Shown in pieces: positions 24,848 through 33,276 of a stretch of DNA of 64,000 bases. This stretch comes from Arthrobacter endolithicus (lineage in GTDB: Bacteria > Actinomycetota > Actinomycetes > Actinomycetales > Micrococcaceae): assembly GCF_026627425.1 (NCBI RefSeq), contig NZ_JAPNLH010000016.1, positions 1-64,000 of the forward strand, read 5' to 3'. Positions within the stretch are counted from its first letter, which is position 1, and each line of letters begins with the position of its first letter. Made by a program: the position numbers and the translations under genes. The notes under the pieces were generated by a model. That model was not told the DNA's origin, ran no database searches, and worked only from the letters and a program-made list of their open reading frames with translations.

Positions 24848-25234
24848 TCAGTGGAGTGCAAGGACCAAGTAGAGGGCTGCGAGGGCTAGCGTGGTGGGAG
24901 TCATGACGAGGCGTTCGGGTTTGCTGCGGGAGATCCCATTCATGATGACGCCGAGCACGAAGTAGGCCGCCATTACCCATACGGTGATCGCAGTAAAGGA
25001 TGCGCTGACCAGCGGCGGGAGAAGGCCGGCCTTGGCCAGCGCTGCATAGCCGAAGAGGGCATACACGGCGATGGATACCGCGCTCCCGATTCTGAGGTTG
25101 GCTGGGAGGACGCGGTGTTGTCCGCCCCACGCCCTTCTCCCGAGGGGAGCTCCGGCGATGAGCGCGCCCTGGAAGACGGCCAGGCCGGCCAGAAGCGCGC
25201 AGGCAAGTATTGCGGACAACTGTTCCAACGGCAT
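24848..25234 (-). CDS. Small four-helix integral membrane protein, function unknown
   Basis: 128 residues with four predicted hydrophobic helices (about 5-28, 50-70, 78-100, 108-127) and a basic loop GRRAWGGQHR. I do not recognise a characterised family. It lies on the same strand directly upstream of the kinase/regulator pair, its end about 115 bases before the kinase start, so co-transcription is likely. Confidence 0.6.
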   Translation of the reverse strand: MPLEQLSAILACALLAGLAVFQGALIAGAPLGRRAWGGQHRVLPANLRIGSAVSIAVYALFGYAALAKAGLLPPLVSASFTAITVWVMAAYFVLGVIMNGISRSKPERLVMTPTTLALAALYLVLALH

Positions 25235-25392
25235 TACAAAACCACTTTCTTGTCCGGTGCCCGGCCGTCATGGTTCCCAGAAGGTAGGGACCAATGGTGA
25301 GGGCTGCAGGGAGAAGCATCGCTGCCGACATTTCTCCGATGGCGCGCCCCCGGAATCGGCTGAGTACGGGAGCAATTCCATCATGTACGGGG

Positions 25393-26751
25393 TCATATCA
25401 TCTGCCGCTGTGCCCGGCGGCGGACAAGGGTCCGTATGATCGCCGGCAGGGAGCCGACCAGAATCGCGATCCGCAGACCGAGCACGACCAGAATAGGAAC
25501 GCGCACAGATGTCCGGCCAGCGGGAAGGTTCAGATGCGCCGTGGGGTAGTCGATCATCTTAGCTGCCGATAAAGCGGTGGCGCGGTCGGTATGCTGCGCC
25601 AGATACTCTATGGCGCCGTCGAATCCGGGCTCCCCGCCGGCTATGGTTTCGACAGGCGTGTTGCGGGACGCGGCCCAAGCACTCACTTGCGGATCAATGT
25701 CCTGGACCCTGGCGGCGCCCGGGACGATGACCCTGTCCATTGGAGGTGCCTGGCGTTCCGGGACCGTCAGGAGTATCAGCCCGTGTTTAGTGGTGACTGT
25801 GTTCGTTGCGGCAACCGCCACCGTCCGGGCCGCGAAGGACACGTTATAGACCTCAAATGCGCTGGCGACGTCGATTTCTCCCACTCCGTTAAAGAGCCCG
25901 ACGCCGATGGTTGGCCGAAGCCACGGGGCGAGGGCATTGAGCGCGATGGGAATGTCAGAGGTAGCGAAGGACTCGGCGGGTATCGACAGCGATGCCGCGA
26001 CCGACCAGCCCGGGTAGTTCATCAACCGGCCGACCCGTTCGGCTTCGGCGGCCCCTGCCAGGTCTTCCATAACTTTCAGGGCGCCCGGGATGCCGGACGT
26101 TACTCCGGCTGTGGTGATGACCCTGCCGTCCTGGACGAATCGCAGACCGCCCGTCCATTGGACCTCGGGATGGCTCTGCTTCAGCGCGCCCAAGCGGGAC
26201 CAGTGGCTTGTCGCCTTGTGTCCGTCGAGGAGACCGGCCCCGGCCAAGACCATTGACCCGCTACAGACGCCCAGGATCCGGGCACCTCGACTGGATTGTT
26301 CCACGATCCAGTCCCGCATTGGCGCTTCCTCCGTACCCTCCGGGGCGCCGACGGCCGGGACGACGACAACGTCCGGCTGCCGGGCCATGCCGGATCGGAC
26401 GTCCTCGAACGTGTATGTGGGCACTATCGCGGGACCTCCGTCAACGGCGGCGGGAACGGCCTGTGCTGCGACGGTGTAGACGGAGAAATCCGGAGAGCTG
26501 GCAAACACTTCGTAGGGCGCCAACACGTCACTCCCCACGGTGCCTGACGAACCCAGAACAACGGCGACAACTATAGGGCCGGAGGAGGAAGGCCGATTTG
26601 TGGGCAGCTCCTTCAGCTTTTCAGCGGAGGGGCGGACGTGACTTTCCGCATCCGCCATCCAAGGGCCGGCGAAAGCCAGCGCCGCAACGGTGAGGAGGGA
26701 CAATACAACCGCGAGAGCGGCGTGGACAAAACGTCTGGAGCGGGCAGCCAT
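25393..26751 (-). CDS. Membrane-anchored tandem DJ-1/PfpI-domain protein
   Basis: 452 residues: an N-terminal hydrophobic segment (about 8-29), two DJ-1/PfpI (GATase1-like) domains and a C-terminal hydrophobic segment (about 415-440). Domain 1 (about 58-250) has the nucleophile elbow GVCSGSMVLAGAGLLDG with Cys163 and a following HWSRLGALK. Domain 2 (about 275-410) keeps the fold (GVGLFNGVGEIDVASAFEVYNV) but has no elbow cysteine. It resembles the N-terminal domain of GlxA/FtrA-type AraC regulators without the HTH. Likely extracytoplasmic or membrane-bound; activity unknown. Encoded upstream of the small membrane protein and the two-component pair on the same strand. Confidence 0.8.
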   Translation of the reverse strand: MAARSRRFVHAALAVVLSLLTVAALAFAGPWMADAESHVRPSAEKLKELPTNRPSSSGPIVVAVVLGSSGTVGSDVLAPYEVFASSPDFSVYTVAAQAVPAAVDGGPAIVPTYTFEDVRSGMARQPDVVVVPAVGAPEGTEEAPMRDWIVEQSSRGARILGVCSGSMVLAGAGLLDGHKATSHWSRLGALKQSHPEVQWTGGLRFVQDGRVITTAGVTSGIPGALKVMEDLAGAAEAERVGRLMNYPGWSVAASLSIPAESFATSDIPIALNALAPWLRPTIGVGLFNGVGEIDVASAFEVYNVSFAARTVAVAATNTVTTKHGLILLTVPERQAPPMDRVIVPGAARVQDIDPQVSAWAASRNTPVETIAGGEPGFDGAIEYLAQHTDRATALSAAKMIDYPTAHLNLPAGRTSVRVPILVVLGLRIAILVGSLPAIIRTLVRRRAQRQMI

Positions 26752-26950
26752 GAGTAGGTCTCGATTCCTTATGGAGTAGCGGGGCCATCACCTTTTAGGG
26801 CCCTGCGTTGCTCTTTCACGCTACGGATTGCCGCCTGCCCATACATCAGCCATCGGGACATACCGGAGCAGGTACAACCGGTACCCTGGTACGACGCAGT
26901 CGCCCACTGGCCGGCACCTGTATGCCAGCGGCAGACACAGTCGTGCCGAG

Positions 26951-27356
26951 GCGTTTCCGCTTCCCGTCCGCTCTGCCTATGGTCGAATTGCTACTCGCAA
27001 CGGCGGGCTGCGCTCCGGGCCGGCCGCCAGGACGGCTGCAGTTGGACCGGCGGCCCATCATGTACCGACGTGATAATCGGTTTGGTGCTGGTGGCCACAG
27101 CGGTCATGGCAATGTCGGTGGGCCCGAGCATTTTCTCGAGCCTATGGGGCTGGAAATGGCGTAGGACAGCCATTATCGTCGGGACCGGCATCGTTCTGTT
27201 TCACAGTGTTTGGAGCATCCTCGAGGTGGTTCTCGTGGAACTTCGCGTCGCCACCCTCGCCGCGGTGCTCACCCTCAAACTACTCAACACCGGTGCATCC
27301 GCCCTCTCCACCCGGTTCGGACCGTCTGAGCCCGCGACGGGAAGCTGACGCCACGG
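26951..27356 (+). repeat. Collapsed copy of the locus duplicated at about 32977-33836
   Basis: Three blocks (26951-27041, 27042-about 27219, about 27217-27356) match the later locus at high identity in the same order. Two internal stretches of about 225 and 228 bases present in the later copy are missing here. The junctions lie at short shared motifs (CAGT and ATC). The larger copy sits about 6 kb downstream in direct orientation. Confidence 0.85.
27070..27348 (+). pseudogene. Internally deleted copy of the membrane protein at 33277
   Basis: 92 codons from a GTG. The first 48 or so and the last 43 or so residues match the protein at 33277-33828; 76 codons in the middle are lost in frame, removing two of its membrane helices. 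The upstream deletion also removed the ribosome site used by the intact copy. It is probably not expressed or not functional. Confidence 0.7.
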
Positions 27357-27571
27357 AGTCACCGCGATCGAAATCCTCGCCGCCGCTCAGACAGCCAGCC
27401 GAAGGCGCTGACTTAGACCGTCAAGAACTGGAAAGCGGGCACGCGAGCAGGCGGTACCAAGTTGCCGATAGTCAGTCTTGCAACCATCCCGATATGACGC
27501 GCCCGGTGGGGCGTTTCCACGCCCCTTCTGCTTCAGCGCATGGATGATGCCGCAGGCTATCCCGATCGGTC

Positions 27572-28156
27572 TTACTCAGTGTTCGCGTGGGCGGCAGCCG
27601 CCGCCGCGTTATCGACCTGCAGTCGCGTTGCCAAGAGCAGGCAGACGACGTCGAGAGCCACGTGCGTGGCCTGGTCAAAGAGGCTGGAGAGCGGTTGAAC
27701 CGTCATGGCCTCGCCCGGGCGGCGGTATTTCGTGGCTGCGGGCAGCACCAGCACCGTCGCGGCCTGGGCGGCGAGCGGCGAGTCAGGGTCAGTTGTGACG
27801 GCGTGCACCATCGCGCCGACCGTGGCAGCCTGCTGCGCCACCCTGACCGTGCCCGCCGTCGTGCCCGATCCCGAGATCGCCACGAGCACGTCGCCGCGTT
27901 GTACTGACGGTGTAGTGCTTTCCCCGATGACGTGCACGGACAGGCCGAGGTGCATTAGGCGCATCGCAAATGCCTTTGCCATCAGGCCACTGCGGCCCTC
28001 GCCGGCGGCGAAAATTCGCGGGGCGCCGGCCAACACGTCAGCCAGGCGCTGGATATCCTCCCGCTTGACGCCCTGCACCACGGTGGTGATCTCGGACAGG
28101 ACGACGTCCAACAAGTCCGATTGCGGCTGCTCGGGGGCCGCATTGGTTTCAGTCAT
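27572..28156 (-). CDS. hxlB: 6-phospho-3-hexuloisomerase-like SIS protein
   Basis: 194 residues, one SIS domain: FAAGEGRSGLMAKAFAMRLMHLG, LVAISGSGTTAGTVRVAQQA, TTDPDSPLAAQAATVLVLPAATKYR and the C-terminal ALDVVCLLLATRL. This is the PHI (HxlB) pattern. PHI converts D-arabino-3-hexulose 6-phosphate to fructose 6-phosphate in the ribulose monophosphate cycle. It overlaps the hexulose-phosphate-synthase gene by four bases, the classical pairing. The operon context (KDG-type kinase, FAH-fold protein, MFS) is not that of a standard formaldehyde operon, so a sugar-catabolic role is possible. Confidence 0.85.
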   Translation of the reverse strand: MTETNAAPEQPQSDLLDVVLSEITTVVQGVKREDIQRLADVLAGAPRIFAAGEGRSGLMAKAFAMRLMHLGLSVHVIGESTTPSVQRGDVLVAISGSGTTAGTVRVAQQAATVGAMVHAVTTDPDSPLAAQAATVLVLPAATKYRRPGEAMTVQPLSSLFDQATHVALDVVCLLLATRLQVDNAAAAAAHANTE

Positions 28157-28797
28157 CGCGGTGCCACCTCCCGCTCGGCGGCGTCAGCGGCGGCGCGGAC
28201 CGTCCGTGCGGCGGCGGCAGGATCCTCGGCGCCGGTAATTGCGGAACCAACGATAGCGCGGAGGTTCTGGACTCCGCCAAGCGCAGCCAGTTGGTGCGGT
28301 CCGAGGCCCCCGGCAACGGCCACCGGGCGTCCGGAAGCCCACGGTCCCAGAAGGTGGACCGGCTTTGCTCTGGATTGCTGCGCGTCCTTGCCGATGTGCG
28401 CGGCCAGTACAACATGGGAGGCCAACCGGGCCGCGAGCCCGGAGCGCCTCGTTTCCGGCACAACCATCAGGTCGACGACGGCTTCCAAACCCCGTTCAGC
28501 GGCCACCCGGACTGCTGTGTCGACGGTAACGTCCTCCGCAAGGGCCAGTACCGTTGCCGATGATGCACCGGCGTCGTAGGCCAGGCCGAATTCGAACGCA
28601 GCGTCATCCACGGTCTTCAGGTCGGCCAAGACCGGCTTACCACCGGCTGCCTGGACAAGCTGGGCCACCGCGTCCATACCGTAGTGCTTGACGAGTGAGG
28701 TGCCCACCTCTATCCAGTCGGCGTAGGGGGCGACGGCTCGGGTGATGTCGATTGCCCGCTGTAGTGGCATCCGATCGAGTGCGATCTGCAGCTGCAC
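28153..28797 (-). CDS. hxlA: 3-hexulose-6-phosphate synthase-like protein (OMPDC superfamily)
   Basis: 214 residues, (beta/alpha)8 barrel of the HPS/KGPDC group. LQIALDRMPLQRAIDI opens strand 1, IEVGTSLVKHYGM strand 2, VLADLKTVDDAAFEFG the catalytic ADLK…D motif, and AVAGGLGPHQL plus IVGSAITGAEDP the phosphate site. The usual HTGYD is HIGKD here, so substrate preference may differ. HPS condenses formaldehyde with ribulose 5-phosphate; relatives decarboxylate 3-keto-L-gulonate 6-phosphate. The adjacent PHI gene favours HPS. Starts 86 bases after the kinase gene. Confidence 0.8.
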   Translation of the reverse strand: MQLQIALDRMPLQRAIDITRAVAPYADWIEVGTSLVKHYGMDAVAQLVQAAGGKPVLADLKTVDDAAFEFGLAYDAGASSATVLALAEDVTVDTAVRVAAERGLEAVVDLMVVPETRRSGLAARLASHVVLAAHIGKDAQQSRAKPVHLLGPWASGRPVAVAGGLGPHQLAALGGVQNLRAIVGSAITGAEDPAAAARTVRAAADAAEREVAPR

Positions 28798-28883
28798 TGC
28801 TTACTTCCGTTCTGTTGGGTGAAGCTTTCATGGTTCGATTGAAGTGCTGGTCCTCAGCCGAGTCCGCTCAAGGCAGGCTCCCC

Positions 28884-29858
28884 TCAACTCAGGGCGGCCG
28901 TCAAGTGCTGTTCCGCCAGGAACGCCGCAAGCGCTGGCCGGTCAGGAAGGCCATCCTTGTCGCCGCTGCTGGTGGTGGCAAGCGCGCCGATCGCCGCCGC
29001 CCTCTCGAGCGCGGCCTCGACCGACAGCCCGTCCAAGTGCGCGCTGATCAGGCCTGCGGCGAACCCGTCCCCCGCGCCGACGGTGTCGACCACCTCCACG
29101 GGGAAGATCCGGCGGCCCCATCGGCCGGCAGCCGTGTGCAGCGAAGCGCCCTGTACGGCGGCCTTCACGACGACGCGCTGCGCCCCGCGGTCCAAGTAGA
29201 AGCGGGCCACCTGGTCCGCGTCTGCACCGGTCAGACCAGACAACAGCCGTCCCTCGGCCAGACCGGGCAGAACCCAATCCGCGGTGGCGGCAACATCGTT
29301 TGTCACTTGGATCATTTCTTCCGGCGACGCCCAGAGGCCTGGCCGGAGATTGGGGTCAAAAGAGACCGTCATTCCTGATTCCCGGGCTATTGTGATGGCC
29401 CGGAAGGTGAAGGCACGCGTGCTAGGTGATAGCGCGAGCGGGATTCCGGTCACGTGGAGATGGCGTCCCGAGGAGATATAGGCATCCGTGGCGGGCGACG
29501 GCGACAGGCGGCTGCCGGCCGAGTCCCTCCGGAAGTAAGCGACCTCAGGGTCTCCGCCGTCCGCACGGCTCTTGAGCTGGAATCCCGTGGCGGCCTCTGG
29601 GTCGAAGGAAACCGCAGCGGTGTCGACACCATTGTTGGCCAGTTCCGCGAGCGCAAAGCGGCCAAAATGGTCCTGCCCCACGCGGCCTACCCAGCCGACG
29701 TGATGGCCCAGCCTGGCGAGACCGATGGCGACGTTCGTTTCCGCTCCGGCCAAGGCACGGCTGAAATTCACTGCACTCTCCAGTGGCCCCGACTCGGTAG
29801 CGACGAACATCGCCATCACCTCCCCGAAGGTGACGACGTCCAACACCGGGCCGTTCAC
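28884..29858 (-). CDS. PfkB-family sugar kinase, 2-keto-3-deoxygluconate kinase-like
   Basis: 324 residues. N-terminal FGEVMAMFVA…AGAETNVAIGLARLG and C-terminal DTVGAGDGFAAGLISA (catalytic Asp, anion hole GAGD) are PfkB signatures. The FGEVM/GAETNVA pattern and YFRRDSAGSRLSP resemble KdgK rather than ribokinase or fructokinase. It phosphorylates a sugar or keto-deoxy acid. Start overlaps the FAH gene stop by four bases. Confidence 0.85.
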   Translation of the reverse strand: MNGPVLDVVTFGEVMAMFVATESGPLESAVNFSRALAGAETNVAIGLARLGHHVGWVGRVGQDHFGRFALAELANNGVDTAAVSFDPEAATGFQLKSRADGGDPEVAYFRRDSAGSRLSPSPATDAYISSGRHLHVTGIPLALSPSTRAFTFRAITIARESGMTVSFDPNLRPGLWASPEEMIQVTNDVAATADWVLPGLAEGRLLSGLTGADADQVARFYLDRGAQRVVVKAAVQGASLHTAAGRWGRRIFPVEVVDTVGAGDGFAAGLISAHLDGLSVEAALERAAAIGALATTSSGDKDGLPDRPALAAFLAEQHLTAALS

Positions 29859-30505
29859 GACGCTGCTCCGGCGTCCGCAAGGACGGGTTCCGCAGCCACG
29901 GTACTCTCCAAACGGCCGAGAAACGGCGAGCTGACCAAGACCCGGTCCCCGGGCCGAATCCTGCCGACCGCACCCGGTGCCCCGGTGAGCACGACGTCCC
30001 CGGGGCCCAACGTCATGAAGGAGGGGATGTACACCAGCACCTCCACGACGCTGCGCGCGAGTTCCGCGGTGCTTCCGGATTCGGCCGGCACCGCGTTAAT
30101 ACTCAACGTCAGCCGCATATCCGAGAGATCAAGCGCGGTTTCGAGCCAGGGTCCCAGCGGGGTCCAGCCGTCGAAGCCTTTGGCTGTTGTCCAGAGCGGA
30201 TCGCCCGCCTGAAGGCCGCGGGCAGTGACATCGTTCGAGAGCGTGAAACCGAGCACGTGCCGGAGGGCGTCTAGCGGCGTCAGGTGCCGCGCCGGCAGTT
30301 TCCGATCTGCGGTCCCGGTGTTGCGCGACATGCCCACCACGTTCATCGGTGTGGCCGGCGCCAGCAGCCGCGCGCCCTTCAGCGGCACCCTCTCACCGGT
30401 GGCCACCGCCACGCCCGGCCACGGGTCCCGGATCAGTCCCAGAATGGAACCGTCGACGACGGCCCACCGGGGGCCGCCGTCGTGCTCTACACGGACGAGC
30501 CTCAT
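29855..30505 (-). CDS. FAH-fold hydrolase-like protein with apparent internal deletion of the metal-binding segment
   Basis: 216 residues from the ATG at 30503-30505, overlapping the MFS stop by four bases. FAH-family landmarks are VVGMSRNTG, GFTLSNDVTARGLQ, WTTAKGFDGWTPLGPW and TLGPGDVVLTGAPGAVG. Family members normally carry about 35-40 residues between the NVVGM…DRKLP segment and the …LTPxDALxHVLGF segment, with the ExE pair that binds the metal (EAELAVVIG-type). Here LPA joins directly to RHLTPLDAL, so these ligands are missing although the frame stays open. Family enzymes hydrolyse or decarboxylate 2,4-diketo or acylpyruvate-type acids. This copy may be inactive or altered. Confidence 0.8.
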   Translation of the reverse strand: MRLVRVEHDGGPRWAVVDGSILGLIRDPWPGVAVATGERVPLKGARLLAPATPMNVVGMSRNTGTADRKLPARHLTPLDALRHVLGFTLSNDVTARGLQAGDPLWTTAKGFDGWTPLGPWLETALDLSDMRLTLSINAVPAESGSTAELARSVVEVLVYIPSFMTLGPGDVVLTGAPGAVGRIRPGDRVLVSSPFLGRLESTVAAEPVLADAGAAS

Positions 30506-31884
30506 GCACGTCCTCTTCGGCTCTCGCTGGAGAGTGGCAACTGCGCCCCGGGGAGGGTTCGTGAGGCTGCGGCGGGACGCACCCACAGCATGATTGCGGC
30601 CGCCGCGGCAAGGGACGCGGCCATCAGTAGGAAAGATGCTGAGGAAGATCCGGTGAGGGAATCGAGCCAGCCGACCAGGTAACTGCCGATGAACCCGCCG
30701 ATGGCACCGAAGGAGTTCACCACGGCAATGGCCGGCGCGGCGATAGCCTTCGGCAGGAACTCGGAGATGTTTGCAAAGTACGGCCCGTAGGGGGCGTACA
30801 TTGCGGCGCCGGCGACAATCAGCAGCGGGAAGGAGAGCCAAAAGCGGTCCGGTCCCAGAAGATATGAGCCGTAGAAGGCAACAGCCCCCAGAGCCAGCCA
30901 CGGCCAAACGTACCGGTTACGGTTCCCCGAGCGGTCAGAGGCGCGACTGTTAAACACCATGACGAGGATGGCCAGCGCATACGGGGCGCCGGAGAGCAGG
31001 CCTGTCAGTCCGATGCCCTGGCCCGATCCGGCCTTGACGATGGTCGGGAGCCAGAAGACGAACCCGTAGACACCCAGGCTCCAAAGGAGGTACTGGATGG
31101 AGAGCAGGACGACGTTGCGGGAGCGAAGTGCGGCGGCCAAGCCGCCCTCGACAGGGGCGATCGACTTTTGTTCGGCTTCCAGGGCATTGATGACCTGGTC
31201 GCGCTCCGTGGTGTTGAGCCACTTCGCGTCATCCGGGCGGTCGGCCACCAGCTTGCGGAAGACGAAGGCCCAGATGATTGCCGGGATGCCCTCGAGGATG
31301 AACATCCAGCGCCACGAGGTCGCCTCGATCAGGAATCCCGACACCACCGTCAGCCAGAGGACTGTCACGGGATTGCCGAGGATCAGGAAGGTGTTCGCCC
31401 GGCCCCGCTCGGCTTTGGTGAACCAGTGAGCCAGAAAGATGACCATGGCCGGGAGCACGGCGGCTTCGACGGCGCCGATGAGGAACCGGTCGACGATCAG
31501 AAGGGTCACATTTTGGATCACACCCTGGGCTGCCGCGAGGACGCCCCAGAGAATCAGGCTCCAGAAGATCAGCGTGCGAACGCTGCGCTTTTCCGCGTAC
31601 TGCGCTCCTGGAACCTGGAAGAGGAAGTAGCCGATGAAGAATGACGCGCCAATCAACGCGGAAACACCGCCGGTGATCCCGAGATCGTGCTTCATCCCTC
31701 CGGCGACGGCGATCGAATAGTTCGATCGGTCCAGGTACGCAAGGCTGTACGTGACGAAGGCTATCGGCAGCAGCCGGGCCCAACGCTGGTGGCCCAGAAC
31801 GTCTCCCACGGTGGTACCCGGGTTGGGCGAGCGGCCAGCTTTGCTAGATCCCTGGGACTGATGCGCCCCTGATTGCGTGTCCAT
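30502..31884 (-). CDS. MFS transporter, anion:cation symporter (sugar-acid/hexuronate) type
   Basis: 460 residues, twelve helices. ACS-family features: YLDRSNYSIAVAGGMKHDLGI in helix 1, FFIGYFLFQVPGAQYAEKRSVR, RFLIGAVEAAVLPAMVIFLAHWFTKAERGRAN and ILEGIPAIIWAF. Relatives import glucarate, galactonate, hexuronates, tartrate or phthalate. First gene of an operon with FAH-fold protein, KDG-type kinase, HPS and PHI, which suggests a sugar-acid substrate. The divergent IclR gene and the palindromes at 31921-31951 lie directly upstream. Confidence 0.85.
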   Translation of the reverse strand: MDTQSGAHQSQGSSKAGRSPNPGTTVGDVLGHQRWARLLPIAFVTYSLAYLDRSNYSIAVAGGMKHDLGITGGVSALIGASFFIGYFLFQVPGAQYAEKRSVRTLIFWSLILWGVLAAAQGVIQNVTLLIVDRFLIGAVEAAVLPAMVIFLAHWFTKAERGRANTFLILGNPVTVLWLTVVSGFLIEATSWRWMFILEGIPAIIWAFVFRKLVADRPDDAKWLNTTERDQVINALEAEQKSIAPVEGGLAAALRSRNVVLLSIQYLLWSLGVYGFVFWLPTIVKAGSGQGIGLTGLLSGAPYALAILVMVFNSRASDRSGNRNRYVWPWLALGAVAFYGSYLLGPDRFWLSFPLLIVAGAAMYAPYGPYFANISEFLPKAIAAPAIAVVNSFGAIGGFIGSYLVGWLDSLTGSSSASFLLMAASLAAAAAIMLWVRPAAASRTLPGAQLPLSSESRRGRA

Positions 31885-31920
31885 ATTGGCTCCCTTGCCG
31901 TGGTTGGAGGATTAGCACCA

Positions 31921-31951
31921 CTCCCATCTGATGGGAGTGACTCTCATCAGA
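31921..31951. promoter_or_regulatory. Nested IclR-type operator palindromes
   Basis: Two overlapping inverted repeats: CTCCCATC-T-GATGGGAG (31921-31937, perfect, 8 bp) and TCTGATGGGAG-TGA-CTCTCATCAGA (31927-31951, 10 of 11 pairs). They lie 37 bases upstream of the MFS start, in the region shared with the divergent IclR gene. A related half, TGGTGGGAGTAGTGAC, occurs at about 32023. This is the expected location and size for the IclR repressor's binding site. Confidence 0.6.
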
Positions 31952-32054
31952 TAGAAATAGCATGACTTCCTCTGCAGGCGCTTGTCAAGGAAATATTCCA
32001 TCCTCCGGGCGTTATTCCCGTATGGTGGGAGTAGTGACGGATACGGAGGCGGAG

Positions 32055-32858
32055 ATGAGCGAAACTTTTACCGAGGTCGATGACCCGGCAGATGCACGGA
32101 GAAGCAGCGGGCGGGACATGGTAGCCAAGGCTCTCGGTTTGCTGAATCGACTCGGCGAACACCCCCACGGCGCCGCAGCCGCCGAGCTGGCCCGTGAGTG
32201 CCAGCTTCCGCTGAGTACCGCGCACCGGCTGCTGGGGTCACTTGTCCGGGACGGCTTTCTGGAGTTCGAGTCAAAATCGCGTCGCTACACCCTGGGCCTA
32301 CAGGTTTTCGTGCTCGGGCAGTCCGTGGCCCAGGCCCGCGGGCTGACGGGGATGGCGCGCCCGATCCTGGAGGAAGTCTCAGCGCTCACAGGCGAAGCAA
32401 CGCTGATGGCGGTCCGGGAGGGGGATCAACAACTGTACGTCCACTCGGTCCAGGGCCCCCAAGGCGTCAGCGTTATCGGCAGGCCGGGTACCCACGGTCC
32501 GCTGCACTGCACCGCCCAGGGCAAAGTCTTGGTCTCCATGGCGCCCCAGGCCGTCCGCGAAGACCTGTTGAGCAGGCTCGAGCTGACTGCCAAAGGTCCC
32601 AACTGCATCACCGACCGCCAGCATTTTCGCGCGGCCATCGACGAAGTGCGGACCCGCGGTTGGGCTCTGGCTGACCAAGAACACGAGGTCGGCATCCGCG
32701 CCGTGGCAGTCCCCGTTCTCGGCCCGGATGGCGTGGCACTGGCCGCGATCTCGACCGCCGCGCCGGCTTACCGGACCAGCATCGAGCAGCTCATCGAATA
32801 CGTGCCGGTGCTCACTGCGGCCGCACGCCGGATCGCTGTTCGGATGCCGTCCCGCTGA
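32055..32858 (+). CDS. IclR-family transcriptional regulator
   Basis: 267 residues from the ATG at 32055, preceded by GGAGGCGGAG; earlier in-frame ATGs lack such a site. N-terminal winged helix (MVAKALGLLNRLGEH…LPLSTAHRLLGSLVRDGFL) and C-terminal effector domain (TGEATLMAVREGDQQLYVHSVQGP, LHCTAQGKVLVSM, DQEHEVGIRAVAVPVLG). Divergent from the MFS-FAH-kinase-HPS-PHI operon with nested palindromes between them, so it most likely represses that operon and responds to its substrate. Confidence 0.88.
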   Translation: MSETFTEVDDPADARRSSGRDMVAKALGLLNRLGEHPHGAAAAELARECQLPLSTAHRLLGSLVRDGFLEFESKSRRYTLGLQVFVLGQSVAQARGLTGMARPILEEVSALTGEATLMAVREGDQQLYVHSVQGPQGVSVIGRPGTHGPLHCTAQGKVLVSMAPQAVREDLLSRLELTAKGPNCITDRQHFRAAIDEVRTRGWALADQEHEVGIRAVAVPVLGPDGVALAAISTAAPAYRTSIEQLIEYVPVLTAAARRIAVRMPSR

Positions 32859-33276
32859 TCCCCTGCTCGAGCGCCCGTGCTCCCAGCATCTCCCGCGTTC
32901 TCGAGCGTGCGGCCACTGCGCGCACCGCGGAAGTCCTGGCGGGTCTCGAAACCATCCAGCGCGGGCTGACCAAGGAGTCGTTTCCGCTTTCCGTCCGCTC
33001 TGCCTATGGTCGAATTGCTACACGCAACGCCGTGGAGTGCTCCCGGCCGGCCGCCAGGACGGCTGCAGTCAATGACACATCGAAAGGACCATGGGATGAT
33101 CCGGATGCCAACCGCCTGCCCCTCCGCTTACAGTCTCAGCCGCAGCCGTCCTGGCTGTTGGTGCTTACGGCGAGAACCGTCGTCGGGCCTGCTGCGTCGA
33201 TCCCGGCGGCCGGCGCGGTGACTGCACGGGCTCCCACCCAGTCACCGGCCAACCTTGGCAGCCTGGGGGCGGAACG
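32859..33276. other. Intergenic region with the upstream arm of the duplicated locus
   Basis: About 418 bases. Plus-strand codons at about 32900-33060 look partly coding (…EVLAGLETIQRGLTKES…SVRSAYGRIATRNA…) but have no start signal or clear family; they may be the tail of a lost gene. The part from about 32977 to 33069 is repeated at 26951-27041. The segment 33070-33293 is absent from that other copy. Confidence 0.45.
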
